Below, one piece after another: positions 29,202 through 37,354 of a DNA stretch of 64,000 nt. A model generated the notes under the pieces. That model was given only the letters and a program-made list of their open reading frames with translations. It did not search any database and was not told where the DNA came from. Every line of letters starts with the position of its first letter. Position 1 is the first letter of the stretch. Source of the DNA: Anaerofustis sp. (GTDB taxonomy: Bacteria; Bacillota; Clostridia; Eubacteriales; Anaerofustaceae). A program made the position numbers and the translations under genes. The DNA lies in the NCBI RefSeq assembly GCF_019420015.1, contig NZ_JAHZIA010000039.1:1-64000 (forward strand), written 5' to 3'.

Positions 29202-30128
29202 TTAAATATGATTTAATATATTAATAACCGAGTCCAAATCCTTTGGAAGTTTACTGTAAAAAGTCATATCTTTAGTTATAAAATTATCCTTTGCATTCAA
29301 AGTAACTTTATAACAATGGAGAAACTGTCTTTTTAAATTAAATTTATCAAAAGAATCATCTTCTCTATGGTCGTTGTATTTTCTGTCTCCGACAACACTG
29401 TATCCCATAGTATTTAATTGCGAACGTATTTGATGTGTTTTACCAGTAATAAGTTTCACTTCAAGTAACGTATAGCCTTTAAATTTTTTTATGATTTTAA
29501 AAAAAGCACTCACTTCAAATGCTCCCTTTACTTTCGATTTACTTAAAATCAACTTATTTCCTTTTTGATCTTTCACTCCATAATGAGTAATTACACCCTC
29601 GTCGGTAAAATCACCCTTTACCAATGTTAAATATCTTTTATCTATAAGGCTTTCTCTCGACATCTCATTAAGAAGCATAAGAGATCTTCTGTTTTTCCCT
29701 CCGATTACAATACCACTCGTATTCAAATCCAATCTGGTAACAATACCCGTGGAAGAGGAATTTAAATAACTTACAAGCATACTTGCCAAATCTCTTTTAT
29801 CACTACCGTTTCCTTGTGATAATATACCTGCTTTTTTGTTTAAAATAATTATATTTTCATCTTCAAATATAATATCAAGACCACTGATATCAACTTTTTT
29901 TATATCATTTTCTTTAAACAAATCATCGGAAATGTAAAATCGAACTACATCATCTTGCTTAATTCTGTAGTTACCTTCCTTTTTCTTTCCGTTAACTTTA
30001 ATTACTTTCTTTCTTAGGAGTTTTTGAATATCCGCCTTAGAGAGAAGCGTAACTTTCCCTATAAATCTGTCAAGACGCATATCCATATATTCTTTATCTA
30101 TAGTTATTTCTTTCATCTTACTCTTCAT
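29202..30128 (-). CDS. RluA-family 23S rRNA pseudouridine synthase
   Basis: Isomerises uridine to pseudouridine in RNA; the exact site cannot be read from sequence. The N-terminal S4 RNA-binding domain (MRLDRFIGKVTLLSKADIQKLLRKKVIKVNGKK, about residues 15-80) is followed by the synthase domain with the catalytic aspartate in TRLDLNTSGIVIGG (HRLDKxTSG in relatives; here the His is replaced by Thr). GKTHQIRSQLNTMGYSVVGDRKY is conserved. The length of 308 aa fits RluC/RluD-like proteins. Two start codons, 30128 and 30116, are possible; AAAGGAG lies close to the first. It overlaps the end of the yitT-like gene. Confidence 0.9.
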   Translation of the reverse strand: MKSKMKEITIDKEYMDMRLDRFIGKVTLLSKADIQKLLRKKVIKVNGKKKEGNYRIKQDDVVRFYISDDLFKENDIKKVDISGLDIIFEDENIIILNKKAGILSQGNGSDKRDLASMLVSYLNSSSTGIVTRLDLNTSGIVIGGKNRRSLMLLNEMSRESLIDKRYLTLVKGDFTDEGVITHYGVKDQKGNKLILSKSKVKGAFEVSAFFKIIKKFKGYTLLEVKLITGKTHQIRSQLNTMGYSVVGDRKYNDHREDDSFDKFNLKRQFLHCYKVTLNAKDNFITKDMTFYSKLPKDLDSVINILNHI

Positions 30129-30990
30129 TTACTCCTTTAAAGCCCTCCCCGAGAACTTCACTGACATCCGCCAATATAACAAAGGCATCTTTGTCTATAT
30201 CGGAAATAATTTCTTTTAGCATAGCAACTTCCATCCTGCTTACCACACAAAACAAAATATCCTTATCCTCATTTGTAAACCCGCCTTTTGCCTTTAAAAA
30301 AGTTACACCTCTGTCCAAATTTTCATACACAGCATTTTTTATACCCACAGGATCTGAAGTAAATATATAAAATGCTTTTGTATAGCTCATACCTTCTTGA
30401 ATAAAATCTATAACTTTTGTTGCAACGAAAATATGAATACCGGAATAAACCATAATCTCAAAATTTCTAAACGCTATCCCAGCTATCAAAACAACAATTC
30501 CGTCAAAAAACAATATCAAATTTCCCATTGAAACATGCGAAAACTTTCTTTGTAAAAGAAGTGCAAGCAATTCGGTTCCTCCGGTAGTTCCTTTAAACTT
30601 AAAAAGAAGTCCTGCACCTACACCGAATACAATCCCTCCGAAAAGAGATGCAAGCAATAAATCGTTTGTAAAATTAAATTTCCCTGTCATTATATCCATA
30701 AAAAAAGAAAACACAAATGTTCCGTATAAGGTTTTGAAAAAATTAATTACACCCATATCTTTATACAATATAATAAACAAGGGAATACACATAATAAAAG
30801 AAACAGCACCGACAGGTGCTCCCGTAAATGAATATAAAACGGTAGCCAGCCCTGAAAACCCTCCCGGTGCTATATCATTTGGTATACAAAATGCCGCAAA
30901 AGCAAATGACATAATTATGCATGCAACAGTCATAAAAAATAAATCCACCAAAAATTTAAATATTTTACCGTTTTCCAATCTTGTTTTCAT
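30118..30990 (-). CDS. YitT-family membrane protein (DUF161/DUF2179)
   Basis: A 290-aa protein with about five N-terminal membrane segments, including IAPGGFSGLATVLY and GVGAGLLFKFKGTTGGTELLALLL, and a C-terminal soluble DUF2179 domain (YTKAFYIFTSDPVGIKNAVYENLDRGVTFLKAKGGFTNEDKDIL). Family function is not established. It starts after GGGAG at 30990, 35 bases downstream of pyk on the same strand, and its end overlaps the pseudouridine synthase start, so the two are likely co-translated. Confidence 0.93.
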   Translation of the reverse strand: MKTRLENGKIFKFLVDLFFMTVACIIMSFAFAAFCIPNDIAPGGFSGLATVLYSFTGAPVGAVSFIMCIPLFIILYKDMGVINFFKTLYGTFVFSFFMDIMTGKFNFTNDLLLASLFGGIVFGVGAGLLFKFKGTTGGTELLALLLQRKFSHVSMGNLILFFDGIVVLIAGIAFRNFEIMVYSGIHIFVATKVIDFIQEGMSYTKAFYIFTSDPVGIKNAVYENLDRGVTFLKAKGGFTNEDKDILFCVVSRMEVAMLKEIISDIDKDAFVILADVSEVLGEGFKGVNEE

Positions 30991-31024
30991 TGCCGGCTCC
31001 CATACATTTTATTGTTTTAAACAA

Positions 31025-32752
31025 CTATTTTAATTTATATAAAATTCCTCTCGTTGCATCAAGGGCAACTTTCTCCTTATCTTCATAACCTTCAAAAGAT
31101 TCAACACCCGTTAAAACCGGAATATTTAGTCCTCTTAAGGTCATTACCACTTCATTTGTAAAAGCTTTTTCACTGTATACAACTCCACCTGCTTTTTCAA
31201 TCAAACTCATGGCCTTGTTGTCATATTTTGTAAGCGCTAAAATTTCGCCTTCTTTAAAATCATTTAACGCATCACTGTAAAATCTTAAATTATTTCTTAC
31301 TCTTCCACTGATAATACCGGCACCTTTCAAAACATTCTCTCCTACGGTTTCTATTCTTATTGAATTCGTTGTGCCTTTTACTCCAAGAGGAATACCTGCC
31401 GTTATTACTACCATATCTCCATCCTGTACATGGAAATGCTCTTTGGCACTTTCTATTGCTGTTTTATAAAGTAGTTCAACATCAGAAAATACATCTATCT
31501 TATAAGCCTCAACACCCCATACAAGAGATAATCTTCTTTGAACATATTCTTTATCGGTATATGCAACAATATCACAGTTAGGTCTATATTTTGATATTCT
31601 TCTTGCAGTATATCCTGAGCTTGTAGGTGTAAGTATTGCTTTTGCATTAAGAGAGTCTGCAATTTGTACTGTTGACAAACTTACCGCACTTGTCATGCTC
31701 TTATCATTGATATATTTACTTCTTGTTCTAAAATCACTGGCAAGCTTGCTTTCTGCTGATTCGGCAATAATACCCATAGTCTGTACTGCTTCTATAGGAT
31801 ATTTACCCGCAGCAGTTTCTCCTGAAAGCATTATCGCATCGGTACCGTCAAATATAGCATTAAATACATCCGTTACTTCCGCTCTTGTTGCTCTTGGATT
31901 GTTAATCATACTGTCAAGCATTTGCGTTGCGGTAATAACAGGCTTACCCACATAGTTACATTTTTTGATAATATCTTTTTGCACGATAGGAACTTCTTCG
32001 GCAGGTATCTCAACACCAAGATCCCCTCTCGCAACCATAATACCGTCGCTGGCTTCGATAATTTCATCTATATTGTCAACACCTTGTCTGTTTTCGATTT
32101 TTGAAATTATATGAATGTCTTCACCACCGTTATTATTAAGAACTTCTCTTATGGCAAATACATCTTCCTTACTTCTTATAAATGAAGCAGCAACAAAATC
32201 AATATCATTCTTTATTCCGAAAAGTAAATCATTCGTATCCTTTTCTGTAAGAGCCGGAAGTTTGATGTTAACACCGGGGATATTTATACTCTTATGATTC
32301 TTAACAGGACCACCGTTGTCAACTCTTAAAACAACATCTTTACCTTTGATTTCCCTTACCGTTAATTTGATCAAACCGTCATCGATAAGAACAACATCGC
32401 CTCTTTTAAGTTCTTCAGCCAAATGGTCATAAGTAGTGGCGCACTTTGTTTCGTCCCCGGGTTCGTCACCTACCGTTAAGGTAAACATATTTCCTTCTTT
32501 TAAGAACACTCCTCCGTCTTTAAAGGTTTTAGTTCTGATTTCAGGACCTTTTGTATCAAGCAAAATAGCTATAGGTTGATTTAATTTTTGTCTTATCTCT
32601 TTTATTGTGTCAATTCTGCCTTGATGCTCTTCATAATCTCCATGTGAGAAATTAAGTCTTGCAACATTCATCCCTGATGCTACAAGATGCGTTAAAATCT
32701 TCTTATCTTCACTCGCAGGACCTATGGTACATACGATTTTTGTCTTTTTCAT
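31025..32752 (-). CDS. pyk: Pyruvate kinase with C-terminal PEP-utiliser-like extra domain
   Basis: Converts phosphoenolpyruvate and ADP to pyruvate and ATP. The (beta/alpha)8 barrel shows KIVCTIGPAS, MNVARLNFSHG, the metal and substrate site VARGDLGVEIPAEEVP, KPVITATQML and MLSGETAAGKYP. The C-terminal extra domain (about residues 475-575) is the one known from Bacillus and Clostridium enzymes, but the usual GLTSHAA segment reads AFTNEVVM, so the histidine is missing. In Bacillus enzymes the domain is structural and regulatory, so the change need not harm catalysis. It is co-directional with pfkA, 32 bases apart. Confidence 0.97.
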   Translation of the reverse strand: MKKTKIVCTIGPASEDKKILTHLVASGMNVARLNFSHGDYEEHQGRIDTIKEIRQKLNQPIAILLDTKGPEIRTKTFKDGGVFLKEGNMFTLTVGDEPGDETKCATTYDHLAEELKRGDVVLIDDGLIKLTVREIKGKDVVLRVDNGGPVKNHKSINIPGVNIKLPALTEKDTNDLLFGIKNDIDFVAASFIRSKEDVFAIREVLNNNGGEDIHIISKIENRQGVDNIDEIIEASDGIMVARGDLGVEIPAEEVPIVQKDIIKKCNYVGKPVITATQMLDSMINNPRATRAEVTDVFNAIFDGTDAIMLSGETAAGKYPIEAVQTMGIIAESAESKLASDFRTRSKYINDKSMTSAVSLSTVQIADSLNAKAILTPTSSGYTARRISKYRPNCDIVAYTDKEYVQRRLSLVWGVEAYKIDVFSDVELLYKTAIESAKEHFHVQDGDMVVITAGIPLGVKGTTNSIRIETVGENVLKGAGIISGRVRNNLRFYSDALNDFKEGEILALTKYDNKAMSLIEKAGGVVYSEKAFTNEVVMTLRGLNIPVLTGVESFEGYEDKEKVALDATRGILYKLK

Positions 32753-32784
32753 AATTTACGTTATCTCCTAATCAATAATCTATA

Positions 32785-33744
32785 TTATATTGCAAGCATT
32801 TCTGCAATTCTCTTAGCTTCTTCATCAATGTTATAAGGCATAGACAATGCTTCTTCTATTTCCATATCCAAGAATCTTCCATGCTGATAACACATACATC
32901 TGTTTGTCTTTCCTTCTTTTAAACATTCTACTGCCATAGCGCCCATTTTGCTTGCAAGCATTCTGTCAAATGCAGAAGGAGATCCACCTCTTTGAATATA
33001 TCCTAAGTTTGTTCCTCTTGTAGTTACTCCCGAATATTTTTCTATAACATCACAAAATTCATCGTAATGTCCAACTCCTTCGGCAAGAATAACCAATCCA
33101 TAATATTTACCTGAGCTGAATCCTTTTTTTATTCTTTCACATACAACATCCAAATTAAGCTCTTTTTCAGGAATAAGAATCGCTTCGGCTCCTGCGGCAA
33201 TACCGGCATATAAAGCTATAAAACCACTGTTTCTTCCCATAACTTCAACAACATTAACCCTGTTGTGAGAAGAAGATGTGTCTCTTATCTTATTTATCGC
33301 ATCAACTGCCGTATTTACAGCAGTATCAAACCCGATAGAATATTCTGTACATGAAATATCATTATCTATTGTACCCGGAATACCTATAACATTTATACCA
33401 GCTCTGCTGAGTTTTTGAGCTCCTCTGTACGAGCCGTCTCCACCGATAACCACAAGACCTTCTATTCCATGTTTATGAAGAGTATTAACTGCCTTGTTTA
33501 AACCTTCATCTGTTTTCATTTCCAAACATCTTGCAGAACGAAGGAAAGTACCCCCTCTTTGAATTTTATCCGAAACCGAATAAGCATCCATTTTTTCGAT
33601 ATTATCTTCGATTAATCCTTTATAACCTTGATACACACCATAAACTTCAAAACCATAATATAAACCGGCACGCACAACCGCTCTTATCGCAGCGTTCATA
33701 CCGGGCGCATCACCGCCGCTTGTTAAAACCGCTATCTTTTTCAC
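32785..33744 (-). CDS. pfkA: ATP-dependent 6-phosphofructokinase
   Basis: Phosphorylates fructose 6-phosphate to the 1,6-bisphosphate. Conserved elements are GGDAPGMNAAIRAVVR, VVIGGDGSYRGA, IGIPGTIDNDI with the catalytic aspartate, MGRNSGFIAL and LGYIQRGGSPSAFDRMLA. The length of 319 aa is standard. It starts with GTG behind AAAGGAG. It forms the classical pfkA-pyk operon; dnaE, often upstream in Firmicutes, is not here. Confidence 0.98.
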   Translation of the reverse strand: MKKIAVLTSGGDAPGMNAAIRAVVRAGLYYGFEVYGVYQGYKGLIEDNIEKMDAYSVSDKIQRGGTFLRSARCLEMKTDEGLNKAVNTLHKHGIEGLVVIGGDGSYRGAQKLSRAGINVIGIPGTIDNDISCTEYSIGFDTAVNTAVDAINKIRDTSSSHNRVNVVEVMGRNSGFIALYAGIAAGAEAILIPEKELNLDVVCERIKKGFSSGKYYGLVILAEGVGHYDEFCDVIEKYSGVTTRGTNLGYIQRGGSPSAFDRMLASKMGAMAVECLKEGKTNRCMCYQHGRFLDMEIEEALSMPYNIDEEAKRIAEMLAI

Positions 33745-33843
33745 TTTTTCTTCTCCTTTTATATAAATTATTTAAAATATTAGTCAAATCTTTACCGAAT
33801 TTTATTATACTATATTATGAAAAAAAACATTATAGTTTTTGAT

Positions 33844-33872
33844 AAAAAATATGAAAATTTTTCATATTTTTA
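33844..33872 (-). terminator. Terminator of the clostripain-family gene
   Basis: The inverted repeat AAAAATATGAAAA/TTTTCATATTTTT lies directly after the protease stop codon, with T-rich sequence following on the minus strand. Confidence 0.55.
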
Positions 33873-33873
33873 A

Positions 33874-35487
33874 TTACATTTGTAATACTGAAGTTTCTCC
33901 CGTTACTTTAATTTCATCTGACAATACCCTTTTAATTTCACCATCATCCATAATTTCATAATTTATTATTTTCAAAATATCGTTTTCATGCAAATCCAAT
34001 ATTTTCTCTTCCGAAATATTTAATTTCCCCCTTGCCGATACTGTTCCGATTATCTGAGTATTTCCCTTTAATTTATTAACACAAAACCGCAAGCTTGCTT
34101 CTTTTCCATTTAAAATAATTGGAGCAGTATAAATATCCAAATTATTTACCGAGGCTATTTTATAAACACTCAAGATATTACCGTTTAAATAAAAAATTCT
34201 ATTATTTTTTTTATCCTCTTTTTTATCTTTAATAATCTCGTAGATAATATTTTTATTTTTTACATTTTTGACTTTATATATATCCTCATGTTTTTTATTT
34301 CTCTCAAAATACTTATATGACTCTAAAAATTTATAGTAATTACTGTTCATACTAATATAATTATATAAATTTAATTCATAAAGAGTTTTATCGTTATAAT
34401 TTAGTGGAAAAAATATTGATAAACCACAAGCTTCCCTGTTAAGATAACCATTTCTCGTGTAAACAACAACATCATTCAAATCTTCTTTTATAGCACCTAT
34501 ATCTTTTTCACCGAAAATACTTAAAGATAAAGAATAAAAATCAACCATATTACTGAATCCTTCTTCTTTAGTTCTCCCCCCAAACACAGGTCCAAGGGAA
34601 ACTTTCTCTTTTAAACTGTCAAAATTATAATAACCCCCTACATAAGAAAGCCTCTCCATAAAATTATTATATAAATTTTCAATCTCTTTTAAATCAAGTA
34701 ACGACATAGTTATGATTTTATCTTTACCTTTTCTTTCACTTTCTTTATAAAAGCTGTCCACAAAAAATTTGCCGAGTCTTTTTATGTCCATATGCAAACT
34801 TCTATCAATGATTTTTTTATAATCAAAACCATATCCAGGAACAAGCTCTTCACTGGCAACCATATAATCACAATAGTTTCTTAGAGAATAGGCGGTTTCA
34901 AAAGAAGACATCAAGCATGCGTCAAAAACTACCATATCTATTTTATCCCCGGATTTTCCCAATCCTTTTTTTATACCTATTTCAATTTCACTCAAAACAA
35001 GAGTATCATTATTAAAGTTTTCGTCTTTCCCAAATCCGGATATTGCCCCACCCCCGTGATTCCAAAATATCAATATATTTTCATCACTTTTTCTGTTGTT
35101 CATGGAATAATCCACAAACTCAGATAAGGTTTCACTACTCCCCATACTCTTCTTTCCCAGCGACTTTAACAATTTCAATCTACCGTTTTTAACTTCAAAT
35201 ATTTGATTCCTTTCACTGTCTATATCTTTATTGTGCCAATTTTTGGTCCCTCCCGTATAAATAAGAACCGTTGTATTCTCAGACAGATTACTTTTGCATA
35301 TTTCCTTTAAATCTTTGCTTGCCACTTTATTTTCACTTTCCAAATCAGAGCCATTCATATATATCATAAAAGTACGATTATTGGTTTCCGTTTTATAGTT
35401 AACGGAAAAAAATATAACAAAAACAACAAAAACAACACTTATAAACACCTGCTTTTTCATATTTTTATTATTTGAAGTAAAATACAT
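33874..35487 (-). CDS. Clostripain-family (C11) cysteine peptidase, membrane-anchored or secreted
   Basis: A 537-aa protein with an N-terminal hydrophobic segment (about residues 11-28) after a KK pair, so it is exported or anchored outside. The C11 fold shows the catalytic His in ILIFWNHGGGAISGFGKD and the catalytic Cys in DMVVFDACLMSSFETAY (VVFDACLM is the family hallmark), and EELVPGYGFDY after it. Family members cleave after arginine or lysine and in clostridia act on host and self proteins; the substrate here is unknown. Residues from about 390 on form an accessory domain without a recognised motif. It is a single gene between two terminators. Confidence 0.9.
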   Translation of the reverse strand: MYFTSNNKNMKKQVFISVVFVVFVIFFSVNYKTETNNRTFMIYMNGSDLESENKVASKDLKEICKSNLSENTTVLIYTGGTKNWHNKDIDSERNQIFEVKNGRLKLLKSLGKKSMGSSETLSEFVDYSMNNRKSDENILIFWNHGGGAISGFGKDENFNNDTLVLSEIEIGIKKGLGKSGDKIDMVVFDACLMSSFETAYSLRNYCDYMVASEELVPGYGFDYKKIIDRSLHMDIKRLGKFFVDSFYKESERKGKDKIITMSLLDLKEIENLYNNFMERLSYVGGYYNFDSLKEKVSLGPVFGGRTKEEGFSNMVDFYSLSLSIFGEKDIGAIKEDLNDVVVYTRNGYLNREACGLSIFFPLNYNDKTLYELNLYNYISMNSNYYKFLESYKYFERNKKHEDIYKVKNVKNKNIIYEIIKDKKEDKKNNRIFYLNGNILSVYKIASVNNLDIYTAPIILNGKEASLRFCVNKLKGNTQIIGTVSARGKLNISEEKILDLHENDILKIINYEIMDDGEIKRVLSDEIKVTGETSVLQM

Positions 35488-35825
35488 TTTATGTACCCAT
35501 TTTTAAACTTATATTTATGACTTCCTAATATCAACAATGTTTTGAATAAAACATACTTTAACATTTGGCGATACAATATTTCATAATTTATAATATAAAT
35601 AGATAAACATAAACTTCGGTAAATCAAAATTTATGATATAATTAATGCAAATAATTTATTTAGTTAAAAGAAATAATTATCAATCATTAAAAGCACCAAA
35701 ACATATAACTTCATTTAAAATTTTTATAAACATAATAAATGTGAGAAATTATAATATTAACTTAACCCTTTGGTATATTTACTTATCAAAAAGAACATTT
35801 TTCAAAACAAGAAAGGGATACTAAA
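35488..35825. other. Intergenic region with a long 5' leader
   Basis: This gap of about 340 bases between two divergent genes is AT-rich. It contains an extended -10 (TGATATAAT, TATAAT at 35637-35642) on the plus strand about 185 bases before the next start. I see no hairpin or known riboswitch motif in the leader. Confidence 0.4.
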
Positions 35826-36524
35826 ATGAAAAAACCGACTATAGGAATAATTCCACTGTTTGATGAATACAAAGAAAGTTACTGGATGATACCAGGATAT
35901 ATGCTGTGTATTGAACAATGCGGAGCAATACCTGTCATGCTTCCGCTTACAACAAATGAAGAAACAATAGAAAGTCTGATTAATCTATGCGACGGATTTC
36001 TTTTAACGGGAGGACATGACGTAAATCCAAAACTGTATAACGAAGAAAAATCCGATAAATGTCACAACATATGTTTTAAACGTGACGAAATGGAAACAAT
36101 ATTATTTAATAGAATAATAAAAAAAGATAAACCGACACTTGCCGTTTGCAGAGGACTACAATTAATAAACGTCATCTTGGGAGGAAGTTTATATCAGGAT
36201 CTTGAGACGCAAAAAGGGGTCAATCACGTACAAAAGCCACCTTATGACATAAACTTTCATAAAGTGGATATAATAAACCCTTCTCCCCTATATAATCTTT
36301 TGAAAAAGGATGAAATAGACGTAAACAGTTATCACCACCAGGCTATAAAAGATTTGGCAAAAGAATTAAAACCTATGGCAATATCAAAAGACGGATTAAT
36401 TGAAGCCGTTTATATGAATGATAAAAAATTCATTTGGGGACTTCAGTGGCATCCTGAACTTAATTATAAAAAAGAAGAAACCAGTATAAAAATAATCAAA
36501 GAATTTATAAGAAATTGTATATAA
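35826..36524 (+). CDS. Gamma-glutamyl-gamma-aminobutyrate hydrolase-like protein (peptidase C26)
   Basis: Class I glutamine-amidotransferase-like hydrolase, 232 aa. It has the nucleophile-elbow VCRGLQLINVILGGSLYQD with its Cys, the TGGHDVNP motif near residue 60, and the catalytic His/Glu in WGLQWHPEL near the end. The closest known functions are PuuD (putrescine degradation) and related hydrolases of gamma-glutamyl compounds; the true substrate cannot be read from sequence. AAAGGG precedes the start at 35826. It runs into the TM1266-type regulator gene 11 bases downstream. Confidence 0.92.
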   Translation: MKKPTIGIIPLFDEYKESYWMIPGYMLCIEQCGAIPVMLPLTTNEETIESLINLCDGFLLTGGHDVNPKLYNEEKSDKCHNICFKRDEMETILFNRIIKKDKPTLAVCRGLQLINVILGGSLYQDLETQKGVNHVQKPPYDINFHKVDIINPSPLYNLLKKDEIDVNSYHHQAIKDLAKELKPMAISKDGLIEAVYMNDKKFIWGLQWHPELNYKKEETSIKIIKEFIRNCI

Positions 36525-36535
36525 AGGAGTTAAAA

Positions 36536-36784
36536 ATGAGAATAGCGGTAATAAGTCTGGTTCTAGATGAACCTAAAAAAGTACAAAAAGAAGTAAACGA
36601 GGTAATAAGCAGTTATAAAGATATTATAAGAGGAAGAATGGGAATACCATTAGACAGAGAAAATGTATCAATCATATCTATTGCTGTAATCGGTAAAGCT
36701 GATACAATAAATGCTTTTACGGGAAGACTTGGTAAAATTGACCATGTTCAAGTAAAAACATCTTTTTCAAAAAAAGAAATTTAA
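36536..36784 (+). CDS. TM1266-type iron-only hydrogenase system regulator, 82 aa
   Basis: A small ACT/NikR-C-like protein of the family named after TM1266, found near FeFe-hydrogenase maturation genes in many anaerobes. The start at 36536 (MRIAVIS) is chosen because AAAGGAG precedes it; an earlier ATG in frame at 36515 lies inside the end of the hydrolase gene. The sequence (RGRMGIPLDRENVSIISIAVIGKADTINAFTGRLGKIDHVQVKTSF) matches the family well. No hyd genes are in the window, so the regulatory target is unknown. A terminator follows at once. Confidence 0.88.
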   Translation: MRIAVISLVLDEPKKVQKEVNEVISSYKDIIRGRMGIPLDRENVSIISIAVIGKADTINAFTGRLGKIDHVQVKTSFSKKEI

Positions 36785-36810
36785 ACACCTTTTGAGGTGT
36801 TTTTTTTATT
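36783..36810 (+). terminator. Terminator after the TM1266-type gene
   Basis: Hairpin AACACCT/AGGTGTT followed by a run of eight T, starting at the stop codon. Confidence 0.9.
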
Positions 36811-36941
36811 GTTCTACATTACAAAACATAATATCATTCACATAAAATTTTTCAAATATTTTTATAAATTCAACACTCTAAACGTTATAAATATAATAAA
36901 CTTAAAATACATCTAAAAATGAAAGAATTTTCTAAATATTA

Positions 36942-36970
36942 TTGACAATCAATATTTCTTGTGATAGATT
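36942..36970 (+). promoter_or_regulatory. Promoter of the leuACDB T-box transcript
   Basis: TTGACA (36942-36947), a 17-base spacer, and TAGATT with an upstream TG (extended -10). Transcription would start just before the T-box. Confidence 0.7.
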
Positions 36971-36989
36971 TATATCAATATGAACTTAA

Positions 36990-37276
36990 TACCTTTAAAC
37001 ACAAAGAAGAGGAATAGTAAGTTTTTTAAAAAGTCGCAGAGAGCTGTTGGTTGGTGTAAAACAGTACTTAACAGAAACCGAACTCGCCTCAGAGTGGTTT
37101 ACCGAAATCTTTTGAGAGTAAGTGGAAACGGCTGTCACCCGTTACAGTGACGGGATATCGGCATACATCGCCCGTATCTTTAATGAGTGTATTCTTATTT
37201 ACCAAAGAATAAATTAGAGTGGTACCGCGGAAATTATACCTTTCGTCTCTTATTTAGAGATGAAAGGTTTTTTATT
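36990..37276 (+). promoter_or_regulatory. Leucine-specific T-box leader with terminator
   Basis: A tRNA-sensing leader upstream of leuA. The elements visible are the AGTA box at about 37016, the AGAGAGC/GGTTGG Stem I loops, the specifier loop GAACTCG with CTC at 37083-37085 (a leucine codon), the T-box AGAGTGGTACCGCGG at 37216-37230, and a terminator hairpin ACCTTTC.../...GAAAGGT with a T-run at 37238-37275. Uncharged tRNA-Leu should pair with the specifier and T-box and favour readthrough. The CTC assignment is strong because it lies in the loop bounded by GAGG and CCTC stem pairs. Confidence 0.93.
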
Positions 37277-37354
37277 TTCCCTGATTTTCCAACCCATCAA
37301 ATGTGTTATTTTTAAATAAGGTACGTTCATAAATTTATAAAGAGGTAAAATAAA

